Shown one piece after another: positions 8,045-17,878 of a stretch of 64,000 nucleotides of DNA (its first letter is position 1; each line of letters opens with the position of its first letter). The translations under genes were made by a program, and so were the position numbers. Source of the DNA: Pseudomonas baltica (GTDB taxonomy: Bacteria > Pseudomonadota > Gammaproteobacteria > Pseudomonadales > Pseudomonadaceae); contig NZ_JACMYH010000002.1 in NCBI RefSeq assembly GCF_014235765.1, positions 434,001-498,000 of the forward strand. The letters are read 5' to 3'. The notes under the pieces were generated by a model. The model saw only the letters and a list, made by a program, of their open reading frames with translations. It was not told the DNA's origin and did no database searches.

Positions 8045-9277
8045 ATGGCCAATGCCACTGCCACTGATTCCAATGCCACCCAGCAACCGCCCGCAGCGCC
8101 GTCGGCCAACGACAAGGCGCCGGGCAACCGTCGCAAGCGCAAGCTCTGGCTGTTCATCCTGCTCGCCCTGGTGGTACTCGGCGGTCTGGGCGTCTGGGCC
8201 TGGTACACGCTGTACGGGCGCTGGAGCGAAAGCACCGATGATGCCTACGTGAATGGCAACGTGGTGGAAATCACCCCGTTGACCACGGGCACGGTGATCA
8301 GTATCGGCGCCGACGACGGCGACCTGGTCCACGAGGGCCAGCCGCTGGTGCAGTTCGACCCGAACGATTCGCAGATCGACCTGCAGAATGCCCAGGCCAA
8401 CCTGGCCAAGGCGGTACGCCAGGTGCGTGGCTTGTATAGCAACGTCGACGGCATGAAAGCCCAGGTCGCTGCACGCAAGGCAGAAGTGCAACGCGCGCAG
8501 GACAACTATGGCCGACGCAAGAACCTGGCGTCCGACGGGGCGATCTCGCAGGAAGAGCTTTCCCATGCCCACGACGATCTGATTTCCGCGCAAAGCGCCT
8601 TGAGCAACACCCAGCAGCAACTGGCAACTTCGACCGCGCTGGTGGATGCCACGCAGGTGTCCAATCATCCCGACGTACGCGCTGCGGCAGCGCAGTTGCG
8701 CCAGGCCTATCTGGCCCATGCCCGCACCACCTTGATCGCCCCGGTGACCGGCTATGTGGCCAAGCGCACCGTGCAATTGGGGCAGCGCATCGAGCCGGGC
8801 ACCGCGACCATGGCGGTGATCCCGCTCGACCAGCTGTGGATCGACGCCAATTTCAAGGAAACCCAGCTGCGCCACATGCGCATCGGCCAGCCGGTGGACA
8901 TCACCAGCGACCTGTACGGCGACGAGGTGAAGTACAGCGGCACCATCGACAGCCTGGGCGCCGGTACCGGCAGTGCGTTCGCCCTGCTGCCGGCGCAGAA
9001 CGCCACGGGCAACTGGATCAAGATCGTGCAACGGGTGCCGGTGCGGGTGCACATCAATCCCGCGCAGTTGCGCGAGCACCCGCTGCGCATCGGCCTGTCG
9101 ACGGTGGTCGATGTGAATCTGCACGACCAGAGCGGGCCGGTATTGGCCCAGCAACCCCCGCAGCAGGCGTCCTTCACCACCAATGTCTACGACAAGCAGT
9201 TGGGTGAGGCGGACGCCATGATCGTCCAGTTGATCCACGACAACAGCGCAGCGCCCGGTACCACGGCCACGCGCTGA
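8045..9277 (+). CDS. emrA: EmrA/HlyD-type membrane fusion protein of a multidrug efflux pump
   Basis: Protein of 410 residues: a short cytoplasmic N-terminus with a basic stretch (NRRKRK), one transmembrane helix (LWLFILLALVVLGGLGVWAW, ~37-56), then a periplasmic adaptor with the biotinyl-lipoyl half motif (TDDAYVNGNVVEITPLTTG), a coiled-coil hairpin rich in Gln/Ala (~105-200), the second lipoyl half (TLIAPVTGYVAKRTVQLGQ) and a beta-barrel region. It links the inner-membrane EmrB transporter downstream to an outer-membrane channel. No TolC/OprM-type gene is adjacent, so the channel must be encoded elsewhere. It is second in the marR-emrA-emrB operon, 71 bases after the regulator. Confidence 0.9.
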   Translation: MANATATDSNATQQPPAAPSANDKAPGNRRKRKLWLFILLALVVLGGLGVWAWYTLYGRWSESTDDAYVNGNVVEITPLTTGTVISIGADDGDLVHEGQPLVQFDPNDSQIDLQNAQANLAKAVRQVRGLYSNVDGMKAQVAARKAEVQRAQDNYGRRKNLASDGAISQEELSHAHDDLISAQSALSNTQQQLATSTALVDATQVSNHPDVRAAAAQLRQAYLAHARTTLIAPVTGYVAKRTVQLGQRIEPGTATMAVIPLDQLWIDANFKETQLRHMRIGQPVDITSDLYGDEVKYSGTIDSLGAGTGSAFALLPAQNATGNWIKIVQRVPVRVHINPAQLREHPLRIGLSTVVDVNLHDQSGPVLAQQPPQQASFTTNVYDKQLGEADAMIVQLIHDNSAAPGTTATR

Positions 9278-9334
9278 TTCGCCTGCGCCGGGCCCTGAAG
9301 GGCGGGCGCGGCATCGCATTGCAAAGGGTGGATC

Positions 9335-10867
9335 ATGGATTCCAAAGCCTCGTTCACGCCGCCAAGCCTGTTGCTCTGCACCATCGGCCTGTCGCTGGCG
9401 ACCTTCATGCAGGTGCTCGACACCACCATCGCCAACGTCGCTCTGCCGACCATTTCCGGCAACCTGGGGGTCAGCTCCGAGCAGGGCACCTGGGTCATCA
9501 CTTCGTTTGCGGTGAGCAACGCCATCGCCTTGCCACTGACCGGCTGGCTGAGTCGACGCTTCGGTGAAGTGAAGCTGTTTCTCTGGGCCACGCTGTTGTT
9601 CGTGCTGGCCTCGTTCCTGTGCGGTATTTCCACCTCGATGCCCGAGCTGGTCGGCTTTCGCGTGGTGCAGGGGCTGGTGGCAGGGCCGTTGTACCCGATG
9701 ACGCAAACCCTGCTGATCGCCGTGTATCCACCGGCCAAGCGCGGCATGGCCCTGGCGCTGTTGGCGATGGTAACGGTGGTGGCGCCGATCGCCGGGCCGA
9801 TTCTGGGTGGCTGGATCACCGACAGCTACAGCTGGCCGTGGATCTTCTTCATCAATATTCCCATCGGCTTGTTCGCCTGTGCTGTGGTGCGTCAGCAGAT
9901 GGCCAAGCGGCCGGTGCACCTGAGCAGGCAGCCCATGGACTATGTCGGCCTGATCACGTTGATCATCGGCGTCGGTGCATTGCAGGTGGTGCTGGACAAG
10001 GGCAACGATCTGGACTGGTTCGAGTCCGGGTTCATCATCGTCGGCTCGGTCATATCGGCCGTAGCCTTGACGGCGTTCGTCATCTGGGAGCTGACCGATG
10101 AGCATCCAGTGGTGAACCTGCGACTGTTCGCGTTCCGCAACTTCCGCATCGGTACCTTGGTGCTGGTGTTCGGCTATGCCGGGTTTTTCGGCATCAACCT
10201 GATCCTGCCGCAGTGGCTGCAGACCCAGATGGGCTACACCGCCACCTGGGCGGGCCTGGCGGTGGCACCTATCGGTATCCTGCCGGTGCTGATGTCGCCC
10301 TTTGTCGGCAAGTACGCGCACAAGTTCGATTTGCGTCTGCTCGCGGGCCTCGCGTTCGTGGCTATCGGTACCAGTTGCTTCATGCGTGCCGGTTTCAACA
10401 GCCAGGTGGACTTCCAGCATGTGGCACTGGTGCAGCTGTTCATGGGCGCCGGCGTGGCGCTGTTCTTCATGCCCACCTTGAGCATTCTGCTGTCGGACCT
10501 GCCACCGCAGCAGATTGCCGACGGGTCGGGCCTGGCGACGTTCCTGCGTACGCTGGGTGGCAGTTTCGCCGCATCGTTGACGACCTGGATCTGGATTCGC
10601 CGCGCCGATCAGCATCATGCCTACCTGACCGAGAGCATCAGTACCTACGATCCGGTAACCCGCCATGCGCTGGAGCAAATGGGCGGCAACACGCCTCAGG
10701 CGTATGCGCGGATGGAGCAGATGGTCAACAGCCAGGCCTACATGTTGAGTACGGTGGACTATTTCACCCTGATGGGATGGATCTTCGCCGGGCTGGTGCT
10801 GTTGGTCTGGCTGGCCAAGCCACCGTTCACCGCCAAGGCCGGGCCGGCTGCCGGTGGTGGGCATTGA
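9335..10867 (+). CDS. emrB: EmrB-type MFS drug transporter (DHA2 family, 14 TM)
   Basis: Protein of 510 residues with about 14 hydrophobic segments. DHA2 signatures are visible: LATFMQVLDTTIANVALPTI in TM1 (~22-41), the motif-A-like loop GWLSRRFGE (~70), the motif-C-like VVAPIAGPILGGWITDSYSW (~148-167) and WIFFINIPIGLF. It exports hydrophobic toxic compounds by proton antiport, working with the EmrA adaptor 57 bases upstream. The specific substrate cannot be read from the sequence. The gene ends next to a long perfect inverted REP repeat, which probably terminates the operon. Confidence 0.92.
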   Translation: MDSKASFTPPSLLLCTIGLSLATFMQVLDTTIANVALPTISGNLGVSSEQGTWVITSFAVSNAIALPLTGWLSRRFGEVKLFLWATLLFVLASFLCGISTSMPELVGFRVVQGLVAGPLYPMTQTLLIAVYPPAKRGMALALLAMVTVVAPIAGPILGGWITDSYSWPWIFFINIPIGLFACAVVRQQMAKRPVHLSRQPMDYVGLITLIIGVGALQVVLDKGNDLDWFESGFIIVGSVISAVALTAFVIWELTDEHPVVNLRLFAFRNFRIGTLVLVFGYAGFFGINLILPQWLQTQMGYTATWAGLAVAPIGILPVLMSPFVGKYAHKFDLRLLAGLAFVAIGTSCFMRAGFNSQVDFQHVALVQLFMGAGVALFFMPTLSILLSDLPPQQIADGSGLATFLRTLGGSFAASLTTWIWIRRADQHHAYLTESISTYDPVTRHALEQMGGNTPQAYARMEQMVNSQAYMLSTVDYFTLMGWIFAGLVLLVWLAKPPFTAKAGPAAGGGH

Positions 10868-10878
10868 AAACCGTGGCG

Positions 10879-10954
10879 CCTGTTCGCGGCCACTGACCGC
10901 TCCTACGGAGGCACCGCGATCTACCTGTAGGAGCGGTCAGTGGCCGCGAACAGG
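10879..10954. repeat. Paired REP elements, 28-bp perfect inverted repeat
   Basis: Arms 10879-10906 and 10927-10954 are exact reverse complements of each other, joined by a 20-base loop. Each arm carries the REP core GTAGGAGCGGTCAG/TGGCCGCGAA found elsewhere in the window. It lies between the convergent emrB and lpxH stops and could act as a bidirectional terminator and mRNA-end stabiliser. Confidence 0.92.
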
Positions 10955-10967
10955 ACAGCGCGGTGTA

Positions 10968-11702
10968 TCAGACCGCCGGCGCCGGGAAATCGAACGGCGC
11001 CAGGTTGAAGCCCCGGTCATCCACCTGCAGCACCCACCCTTGACGATCCCAGTCCCCCAGCACGATACGCTGTGCCGGCAGATCACCGATCTGCAGCTCA
11101 TGCACTGCCGGACGATGGGTATGCCCGTGAATCAGGGTGGCCACACCGTGTTGGCGCATCACCCGCGGCACCTCTTCAGGGGTGACATCGACGATGTCAT
11201 GGGCTTTCATCTGGGTCTGCGCCCGGCTTTCACTGCGCAGCTTGCGGGCAAGCTTGTGGCGCGTGCCCAGCGGCAGGTTGCGCAGGACGAACAGGGTCAG
11301 CGGGTTGCGCAGCACGCGGCGCAGGCGCATGTAGCCTTCGTCGCGCGTGCACAGGCTGTCGCCGTGCATCAACAGCACCGGCTGGCCGTTCAAGCGCACC
11401 ACGCTCGGGTCCGCCAGCAGGCTGCAACCGGCCTTCCTGCGGAAGCTCGAGCCGATCAGGAAGTCGCGGTTGCCGTGCATCAGGAAAATCTTCGTGCCAC
11501 CGTCGCTGAGCGCACGCAGCGCTGCGCAGATGGACGATTGGAAAGGGGTCATGGCGTCGTCGCCGATCCAGGCTTCGAAGAAGTCGCCCAGAATGTACAG
11601 CGCCTCGGCTGAGCGCGCACGCCCGCCGAGGAAATCCAGAAACGCCCGGGTAATGTCCGGGCGTTCTTCCTGCAAGTGCAGATCGGAGATCAGCAGTATC
11701 AC
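10968..11702 (-). CDS. lpxH: UDP-2,3-diacylglucosamine pyrophosphohydrolase (lipid A synthesis)
   Basis: Protein of 244 residues of the calcineurin-like metallophosphoesterase fold. Metal-binding motifs appear in order: SDLHLQ (~6-11), [12 protein letters not shown] (~38), HGNRDFLIG (~75), HGDSLCTRD (~112) and HGHTHRP (~193). It removes UMP from UDP-2,3-diacylglucosamine to give lipid X at the cytoplasmic membrane. It starts with GTG, and the GTGA shares four bases with the stop of ppiB, so the two are translationally coupled. The ppiB-lpxH order is common in gammaproteobacteria. Confidence 0.95.
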   Translation of the reverse strand: MILLISDLHLQEERPDITRAFLDFLGGRARSAEALYILGDFFEAWIGDDAMTPFQSSICAALRALSDGGTKIFLMHGNRDFLIGSSFRRKAGCSLLADPSVVRLNGQPVLLMHGDSLCTRDEGYMRLRRVLRNPLTLFVLRNLPLGTRHKLARKLRSESRAQTQMKAHDIVDVTPEEVPRVMRQHGVATLIHGHTHRPAVHELQIGDLPAQRIVLGDWDRQGWVLQVDDRGFNLAPFDFPAPAV

Positions 11703-12202
11703 TCAGCGATCTCGGCTTTCTCGATGATCACGTCTTCAGCGGGTACGTCCTGGTGACCGGCCTTGGAGGTGGTGGACACGCCCTTGATCTTGTCGACCAC
11801 GTCCTGGCCTTCGACCACTTCACCGAACACCGCATAGCCCCAACCCTGGGTGGTTTTCGCGGTGTGGTTGAGGAAGCTGTTGTCGCCCACGTTGATGAAG
11901 AACTGCGCCGAAGCCGAATGCGGCTCCATGGTGCGGGCCATGGCCACCGAGTACTTCTTGTTCGGCAAGCCATTGTCGGCTTCGTTCTGGATGCTCGGGC
12001 GCTTGTCCTTCTTCTCTTTCATGCCAGGCTCGAAACCGCCGCCCTGGATCATGAAGTTGCCGATCACGCGGTGGAACACGGTGTTTTCGTAGTGGCCGGC
12101 CTGCACGTACTCGAGGAAGTTGGCCACGGTCAGCGGGGCCTTTTCGGCGTTCAGTTGCAGGACGATGACGCCGTGGTTGGTGGTCAGTTTGACTTTGGAC
12201 AT
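11699..12202 (-). CDS. ppiB: Cytoplasmic cyclophilin-type peptidyl-prolyl isomerase
   Basis: Protein of 167 residues without signal peptide, matching E. coli PpiB in length. Cyclophilin signatures: [18 protein letters not shown] (~44-61) with the catalytic Arg, and [20 protein letters not shown] (~85-104). It speeds proline cis/trans isomerisation during folding in the cytoplasm. First gene of the ppiB-lpxH pair and divergent from glnS across a 229-bp region that must hold both promoters. Confidence 0.95.
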   Translation of the reverse strand: MSKVKLTTNHGVIVLQLNAEKAPLTVANFLEYVQAGHYENTVFHRVIGNFMIQGGGFEPGMKEKKDKRPSIQNEADNGLPNKKYSVAMARTMEPHSASAQFFINVGDNSFLNHTAKTTQGWGYAVFGEVVEGQDVVDKIKGVSTTSKAGHQDVPAEDVIIEKAEIAE

Positions 12203-12431
12203 GGGTCTCTCTCTGTTCTGTGGAGAATGTTCTGTGGAAATTCGCTAGCGACGGCGCCCAGTTTACAGGCGACGATGCCTATTCAAAGGCTGTTTTTTGC
12301 CGCGCTGCAGGATTTACCCGATAGTTTGTCGGGGCTGGCCTGTCAGCCGGTTGACCGCTTCGGCTATGATAAGCGCTTTGATTTGGTCGGCCTACCCTGG
12401 CTGCCGCCGCATCGTTCGTTCAAGGATTCCA

Positions 12432-14129
12432 ATGAGCAAGCCCACCGCCGACAACGCTCCCAACTCCAAAGGCAATGGCCCTGCCGTGCCCGCCAACTTC
12501 CTGCGCCCGATCGTCCAGGCCGACCTGGACGCCGGCAAGCACAGCCAGATCGTTACCCGCTTTCCGCCCGAGCCCAACGGTTATCTGCACATCGGCCATG
12601 CCAAGTCGATCTGCGTGAACTTCGGCCTGGCGCAGGAATTCGGCGGTGTCTGCAACCTGCGTTTCGACGACACCAATCCGGCCAAGGAAGATCAGGAATA
12701 CATCGACGCCATCAAGCGCGACATCAAGTGGCTGGGCTTCGAGTGGGCCGGTGAAGAGCGTTACGCCTCGCAATACTTCGACCAGCTGCACGATTGGGCC
12801 GTGGAGCTGATCAAGCAGGGCGACGCCTACGTCTGCGACCTGACCCCCGAGCAGGCGCGCGAGTACCGCGGCAACCTGACCGAGCCTGGCCGCAACAGCC
12901 CGTTCCGCGAGCGCAGCGTCGAGGAAAACCTCGACCTGTTCGCGCGCATGAAGGCGGGCGAGTTCAAGGACGGCGAGCGCGTACTGCGTGCGCGGATCGA
13001 CATGGCCTCGCCGAACATGAACCTGCGCGACCCGATTCTCTACCGCATCCGCCACGCCCATCACCACCAGACCGGCGATGCGTGGTGCATCTACCCCAAC
13101 TACGACTTCACCCACGGTCAGTCCGACGCCATCGAAGGCATCACGCACTCCATCTGCACCCTGGAATTCGAAGGGCATCGTCCGCTGTACGAATGGTTCC
13201 TCGACCATCTGTCGGTGCCGGCGCACCCGCGTCAGTACGAGTTCAGCCGCCTGAACCTCAATTACACGCTGACTTCCAAGCGCAAGCTCAAGCAGCTGGT
13301 CGACGAACAGCACGTGCAGGGCTGGGACGATCCGCGCATGTCGACCCTCTCCGGTTTCCGCCGTCGCGGCTACACCCCGGCGTCGATCCGCAACTTCTGC
13401 GACATGATCGGCACCAACCGTTCCGATGGCGTGGTCGACATGTCGATGCTCGAATTCAGCATCCGTGACGACCTCGACCGCAACGCACCGCGCGCCATGT
13501 GCGTGCTGCGCCCGCTCAAGGTAGTGATCACCAACTATCCCGAAGGCCAGGTCGAGCAGCTCGAGCTGCCGCGCCATCCCAAGGAAGACATGGGCGTGCG
13601 CGCGTTGCCGTTCGAGCGCGAGCTGTACATCGACCGCGACGACTTCATGGAAGAGCCGCCCAAGGGCTACAAGCGCCTGGAACCCAACGGCGAAGTACGC
13701 CTGCGTGGCAGTTACGTGATCCGTGCCGACGAAGCGATCAAGGATGCCGACGGCAACATCGTCGAACTGCGCTGCTCGTACGACCCGGACACCCTGGGCA
13801 AGAATCCGGAAGGGCGCAAGGTCAAGGGCGTGATCCACTGGGTTCCGGCCGCGGCCAGCGTCGAGTGTGAAGTACGCCTGTACGATCGCCTGTTCCGCTC
13901 GGCCAACCCGGAGAAGGCCGAAGACGGCGCGACGTTCCTCGACAACATCAATCCCGACTCCCTGCAGGTACTGCGTGGCTGCCGCGCCGAACCGTCGCTG
14001 GCCAACGCGGCGCCGGAGGATCGTTTCCAGTTCGAACGCGAAGGCTATTTCTGCGCCGACCTGGTCGACACGCAACCGGGTCGTCCGGTGTTCAACCGTA
14101 CCGTCACCCTGCGTGACTCGTGGGGCTGA
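12432..14129 (+). CDS. glnS: Glutaminyl-tRNA synthetase
   Basis: Protein of 565 residues, class I synthetase. The HIGH motif is in [17 protein letters not shown] (~40-56) and the KMSKS equivalent is [12 protein letters not shown] (~278-289). C-terminal beta-barrels for anticodon binding follow. It charges tRNA-Gln; pseudomonads use this direct route along with GatCAB. I placed the start at ATG 12432 ([13 protein letters not shown]); the frame continues upstream but contains no family sequence. A TATGAT hexamer at 12365-12370 is a candidate -10 box. Followed 29 bases later by cysS in the same direction. Confidence 0.96.
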   Translation: MSKPTADNAPNSKGNGPAVPANFLRPIVQADLDAGKHSQIVTRFPPEPNGYLHIGHAKSICVNFGLAQEFGGVCNLRFDDTNPAKEDQEYIDAIKRDIKWLGFEWAGEERYASQYFDQLHDWAVELIKQGDAYVCDLTPEQAREYRGNLTEPGRNSPFRERSVEENLDLFARMKAGEFKDGERVLRARIDMASPNMNLRDPILYRIRHAHHHQTGDAWCIYPNYDFTHGQSDAIEGITHSICTLEFEGHRPLYEWFLDHLSVPAHPRQYEFSRLNLNYTLTSKRKLKQLVDEQHVQGWDDPRMSTLSGFRRRGYTPASIRNFCDMIGTNRSDGVVDMSMLEFSIRDDLDRNAPRAMCVLRPLKVVITNYPEGQVEQLELPRHPKEDMGVRALPFERELYIDRDDFMEEPPKGYKRLEPNGEVRLRGSYVIRADEAIKDADGNIVELRCSYDPDTLGKNPEGRKVKGVIHWVPAAASVECEVRLYDRLFRSANPEKAEDGATFLDNINPDSLQVLRGCRAEPSLANAAPEDRFQFEREGYFCADLVDTQPGRPVFNRTVTLRDSWG

Positions 14130-14158
14130 GCCTCGCCAGGCCAAGTTGAGGAATCGTT

Positions 14159-15541
14159 GTGCTGAACATCTACAACACGCTGAGCAAGAGCAAAGAGGTC
14201 TTCACGCCGCTGGATGGCAACAAGGTGCGCATGTACGTGTGCGGCATGACCGTGTACGACTACTGCCACCTGGGCCACGGTCGCAGCATGGTCGCGTTCG
14301 ATCTGGTCACGCGCTGGTTGCGCTACAGCGGCTATGAGCTGACCTACGTGCGCAACATCACCGACATCGACGACAAAATCATCAACCGTGCGCGGGACAA
14401 CGGCGAAAGCTTCGATGCCCTGACCGCGCGCATGATCGATGCGATGCACGAGGACGAGGCGCGCCTGAACATCCTCAAGCCGGATCAGGAGCCGCGTGCC
14501 ACCGAGCACATCCCGGGCATGCTGGCGATGATCCAGACCTTGATCGACAAGGGCTATGCCTATGCGCCGGGCAACGGCGACGTGTACTACCGGGTCGGCA
14601 AGTTCCAAGGCTACGGCAAACTGTCGCGCAAGAAGATCGAAGACCTGCGCATCGGGGCGCGCATCGAAGTGGAAGAGGCCAAGCAGGACCCCCTCGATTT
14701 CGTCCTGTGGAAGGGCGTCAAGCCAGGCGAGCCGAGCTGGGAGTCGCCCTGGGGCCCTGGCCGTCCTGGCTGGCATATCGAGTGCTCGGTGATGTCGACC
14801 TGCTGCCTGGGCGACACCTTCGATATTCATGGTGGCGGCAACGACCTGGAATTCCCGCACCACGAGAACGAGATCGCCCAGAGCGAGGCGGCCACCGGCA
14901 AGCCGTACGCCAACGCCTGGTTGCACTGTGGGATGATCCGCATCAACGGCGAGAAGATGTCCAAGTCGCTGAACAACTTCTTCACCATTCGCGATGTGCT
15001 GGAGAAGTATCAGCCCGAGGTGGTGCGCTACCTGCTGGTTTCCAGCCATTACCGCAGTTCGATCAACTATTCCGAAGACAGCCTGAAGGAAGCCAAGGGC
15101 GCGCTGGAGCGGTTCTACCATGCGCTCAAGGGCTTGCCGAAAGTGGCGGCAGCGGGGGGCGAGCTGTTCGTCGAGCGCTTTGCCAATGCCATGAACGATG
15201 ACTTCGGTACGCCGGAAGCCTGCGCCGTGTTGTTCGATCTGGTGCGCGAGATCAACCGTTTGCGTGACAGTGATGTCGACGCAGCTGCGGGCTTGGCCGG
15301 TCGTTTGCGCGAACTGGGCGACCTGCTCGGGGTATTGCAGCTCGATTCCGACGAATTCCTCCAGGCCGGCGCTGCCGGTCGCGTCGATGCGGCCCAGGTG
15401 GACACCCTCATCGCCGCACGTCTGGCGGCACGAGCGGGCAAGGACTGGGCCGAATCCGACCGCATCCGCGACGAGTTGACCGCCATGGGTGTGGTATTGG
15501 AAGACAGCAAAGGTGTCACGACCTGGCGCCTGGCGGACTGA
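14159..15541 (+). CDS. cysS: Cysteinyl-tRNA synthetase
   Basis: Protein of 460 residues, class I synthetase. Seen: [17 protein letters not shown] (~26-42) with the zinc-binding Cys and HIGH-like [13 protein letters not shown] with another zinc ligand (~206); [13 protein letters not shown]; and [10 protein letters not shown] (~268-277). The start is GTG, with TTGAGGA as ribosome site 6-12 bases upstream. It is probably co-transcribed with glnS. The transcript likely ends in the REP cluster just downstream. Confidence 0.96.
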   Translation: MLNIYNTLSKSKEVFTPLDGNKVRMYVCGMTVYDYCHLGHGRSMVAFDLVTRWLRYSGYELTYVRNITDIDDKIINRARDNGESFDALTARMIDAMHEDEARLNILKPDQEPRATEHIPGMLAMIQTLIDKGYAYAPGNGDVYYRVGKFQGYGKLSRKKIEDLRIGARIEVEEAKQDPLDFVLWKGVKPGEPSWESPWGPGRPGWHIECSVMSTCCLGDTFDIHGGGNDLEFPHHENEIAQSEAATGKPYANAWLHCGMIRINGEKMSKSLNNFFTIRDVLEKYQPEVVRYLLVSSHYRSSINYSEDSLKEAKGALERFYHALKGLPKVAAAGGELFVERFANAMNDDFGTPEACAVLFDLVREINRLRDSDVDAAAGLAGRLRELGDLLGVLQLDSDEFLQAGAAGRVDAAQVDTLIAARLAARAGKDWAESDRIRDELTAMGVVLEDSKGVTTWRLAD

Positions 15542-15557
15542 TACAGCAACATTCCCC

Positions 15558-15677
15558 GTAGGAGCGGTCATCGGCCGCGAACCGGGCACTGCGGTGTACC
15601 AGTTGGACCGCGTCGCGCCTTTCGCGGCCACGGACCGCTCCTACGGATTTTGCGTAGGAGCGGTCATCGGCCGCGGA
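15558..15677. repeat. Cluster of three REP elements
   Basis: Copies of the core GTAGGAGCGGTCA..GGCCGCG at 15558-15581 (+), 15621-15644 (reverse) and 15654-15677 (+). Adjacent opposite copies can pair into long hairpins. The cluster separates cysS from the convergent ABC/dehydrogenase operon. Confidence 0.88.
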
Positions 15678-15698
15678 CCGGGCGACTCGGTGCATGGC

Positions 15699-16739
15699 CT
15701 AGCGCTCGATCGAGCGGCTCCAGCGGGCGTTCCAGGCGGGGCGCAGCTGGTTGACCTGATCCCAGTCGATGGCCACTGCCGTTTCCAGGTATTTCTCCAT
15801 CGCCTGCACCTGCCCACGGGTCTTGTCGGTGGTTGGGGTATTGGGGTTGGACGGTATCTGATCGCCTTCCTCCAGTGCCGGTGCCTGGGCCTCGGGGCTC
15901 AGCAGGTAGGCCGCCAGCTTCTGGGCCAGCTCGGGCTGGTCGTTCTTGGCGATCACGCACTCCGCCACGTTGAGCACCACCGCGCCCTCCTTGGGTTGCG
16001 CGTACTCAACCGGTACACCGCGCAGTTTCAAGGCGGTCACCTGAGTCGGTGTGAGCGGAAACAACGCGGCCTCGTCGGTCTGCACCATCTCAGAGATCTT
16101 CGCCGAACTGGCAATGTACTCCAGCACATTCGGGCCTACCGTCTTGGGCCACGCCTTGAACCCCGGCTCGACGTCGGTTTCGCTGCCACCCTGCAGCCGG
16201 TTGAACATCAGGAAGCCGTGCAGCCCGAAGGTCGATGACGCCAGCGACTGGAACACCAGTTTTTCCTTGAAGCGGCTGTCGGCCATGTCCATCCACGAAG
16301 TCGGCGCCGCCCAGCCATTCTTCTTGAACAGGCGCGTGTTGTAGGCCAGCCCGGTCACGCCCAGGCTGACTGCGGCCGCTTGATCCTTGATCCGGGCCTT
16401 GGCCGGTATCGCCGCCAGGCCATCGCTGTCCTGCAAGGTGTCGCACAGGCCCATGGAAATGGCGCGGTACATGATGCCGTCATCGAGGAACATCACGTGG
16501 ATCTGCGGATTGTCCTTGCTCGCCTGAACCTTGGCGAGAATGTCCGAAGAGGTGCCCGGCACGATGACCACCTTCACATCGTTGGCCTGCTCGAACGCTG
16601 GCAGCACCTTGTCGGCGTATAAGCGTTCCATGGTGCCGCCGTTCATGCCCAGGTAGAGCGTGGGCCCGGCCTGAGCGCCGGTGGCGGCCAGCAGGGCAGC
16701 GAGGGAGAGTGCGTGAACCGTACGTTTGACTGGCTTCAT
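15699..16739 (-). CDS. Periplasmic substrate-binding protein, polyamine/opine-type ABC importer
   Basis: Protein of 346 residues with a signal peptide (cleavage after TGAQA, ~24), then a type 2 periplasmic binding fold related to PotD/PotF and iron/opine-binding proteins (TLYLGMNGGTMERLYADKV, MFLDDGIMYRAI, GVTGLAYNTRLFKKNGW, ending with a helix-rich tail). It would deliver substrate to the permeases and ATPase encoded upstream. Unusually for such operons it is the last of seven genes. Its ATG overlaps the preceding stop by four bases (ATGA). The ligand cannot be told from sequence; cationic amines, opines or amino-acid conjugates are candidates given the neighbouring dehydrogenase. Confidence 0.85.
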   Translation of the reverse strand: MKPVKRTVHALSLAALLAATGAQAGPTLYLGMNGGTMERLYADKVLPAFEQANDVKVVIVPGTSSDILAKVQASKDNPQIHVMFLDDGIMYRAISMGLCDTLQDSDGLAAIPAKARIKDQAAAVSLGVTGLAYNTRLFKKNGWAAPTSWMDMADSRFKEKLVFQSLASSTFGLHGFLMFNRLQGGSETDVEPGFKAWPKTVGPNVLEYIASSAKISEMVQTDEAALFPLTPTQVTALKLRGVPVEYAQPKEGAVVLNVAECVIAKNDQPELAQKLAAYLLSPEAQAPALEEGDQIPSNPNTPTTDKTRGQVQAMEKYLETAVAIDWDQVNQLRPAWNARWSRSIER

Positions 16740-17878
16740 GAAAGCGACCTTCCTTTATGCAGTTCAAGGGGAGAAAAGCGTTGGATGGAAAACGCGTCGA
16801 TCGGCGCCCGGCTGCGGCCTTCGACGACCAGTTGCGACAGGGCTTCACCGACGGCGGGGCCGATCTGGAAACCGGCCCCGGCAAAGCCGAAGGCGTGGAT
16901 CAGGCCCGGTTGTACCTGGCTGTGTCCGATCACGGGCTCGCGATCGGGCAGATAACCTTCGGTCCCGCTCCAGGTACGGATCGCCTGTGCACCGTGCAGG
17001 AACGGATACAACTCGACGGCGTTGCGCAGGATATCCAGGGTCGCCAGCTGGCCGGGGCGCGCCCGCAACGGGTCCACGGCGAAACCCTGCCCGCCGCCGA
17101 GCACGCAATTGCCCCGTGCCACCTGGCGCGCGTAGATGCCACCGCCCTCGACCCCGGTGCTGACGTCCATGACCACAGGCAGCGGTTCGGTCACCAGCAT
17201 TGCCGGGTGGCCGCTGGTCATCGGTACCTGCTCGCCGAACTGTTCGGCGATGTGGTTCGCCCAGGCCCCGGCACAGTTGAGCAGCCAGGGCGCGCGCAGC
17301 CGTTCGCCGTTGCTGCAGGCCAGCACGAACGCCTGGCCGTCATGGTCGAAGGCCAACGGCTGCACCTGCTCGACGATCCGTGCACCGGCACGCCTGGCCG
17401 CTGCCGCGAAGGCGGGCGATACCAGGCGTGGGTTGGCATGCCCATCGGCGCTGCACAGCGACGCACCCACGGCCACGTCGCCCACCCAGGCAAAACGCTG
17501 GCGCAACTGACCACGATCGAGCAGCTCCACACCCAGATCGAAACCCGCGGCGGCGTCGGCCCAGGCTTGCAGACGGGCCATGTCGGCGTCGCTGCGGGCC
17601 AGCTTGAGATGACCGGAACGCACGTACTCGCCGTCGATGCCGATCAGCCCGGGCAGGTCGCTCCACAGTTCATGGGCGCGCTGCGACAGCGGCATTTGCA
17701 CCAGCGAACGGCCCTGACGGCGCACGCCACCGTAGTTCACGCCGCTGGACCGCGAGCCGCAGAAGTCGCGCTCCAGCAATACCACCCGCTGACCGCGCAG
17801 CGCCAGCATCAAGGCTGCCGAAGCACCGACGATTCCGCCGCCGACGATGATCACATCGGTTTCGCAGACCTGGCTCAA
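16736..17878 (-). CDS. FAD-dependent amine/opine dehydrogenase subunit (DAO family, HcnC/OoxB-like)
   Basis: Protein of 380 residues starting at TTG 17878, whose TTGA overlaps the stop of the upstream gene; no ATG or GTG lies close by in frame. The N-terminal Rossmann motif VIIVGGGIVGASAALML with acidic end LLERD binds FAD; NYGGVRRQ and the C-terminal GTEGYLPDREPVIG and GFAGAGFQIGPAVGEAL are D-amino-acid oxidase family signatures. It resembles the gamma subunit of three-part dehydrogenases (HcnC of cyanide synthase, OoxB of opine oxidase, D-hydroxyproline dehydrogenase). It probably oxidises the C-N bond of the imported substrate. Stop overlaps the binding-protein ATG. Confidence 0.85.
   Translation of the reverse strand: MSQVCETDVIIVGGGIVGASAALMLALRGQRVVLLERDFCGSRSSGVNYGGVRRQGRSLVQMPLSQRAHELWSDLPGLIGIDGEYVRSGHLKLARSDADMARLQAWADAAAGFDLGVELLDRGQLRQRFAWVGDVAVGASLCSADGHANPRLVSPAFAAAARRAGARIVEQVQPLAFDHDGQAFVLACSNGERLRAPWLLNCAGAWANHIAEQFGEQVPMTSGHPAMLVTEPLPVVMDVSTGVEGGGIYARQVARGNCVLGGGQGFAVDPLRARPGQLATLDILRNAVELYPFLHGAQAIRTWSGTEGYLPDREPVIGHSQVQPGLIHAFGFAGAGFQIGPAVGEALSQLVVEGRSRAPIDAFSIQRFSPLELHKGRSLS

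Noticed and set aside
7685..10864. Very long open frame on the minus strand (1059 codons) opposite marR-emrA-emrB
   Set aside because: It is antisense to three genes with clear families and motifs. Its translation is rich in His, Gln and Arg with no domain; long antisense frames are common in GC-rich DNA with third-position bias.
12420..14144. Minus-strand frame of 574 codons opposite glnS, and similar ones opposite cysS and lon
   Set aside because: Shadow frames of high-GC genes; no start context, no recognisable domain, and the sense genes are unmistakable.
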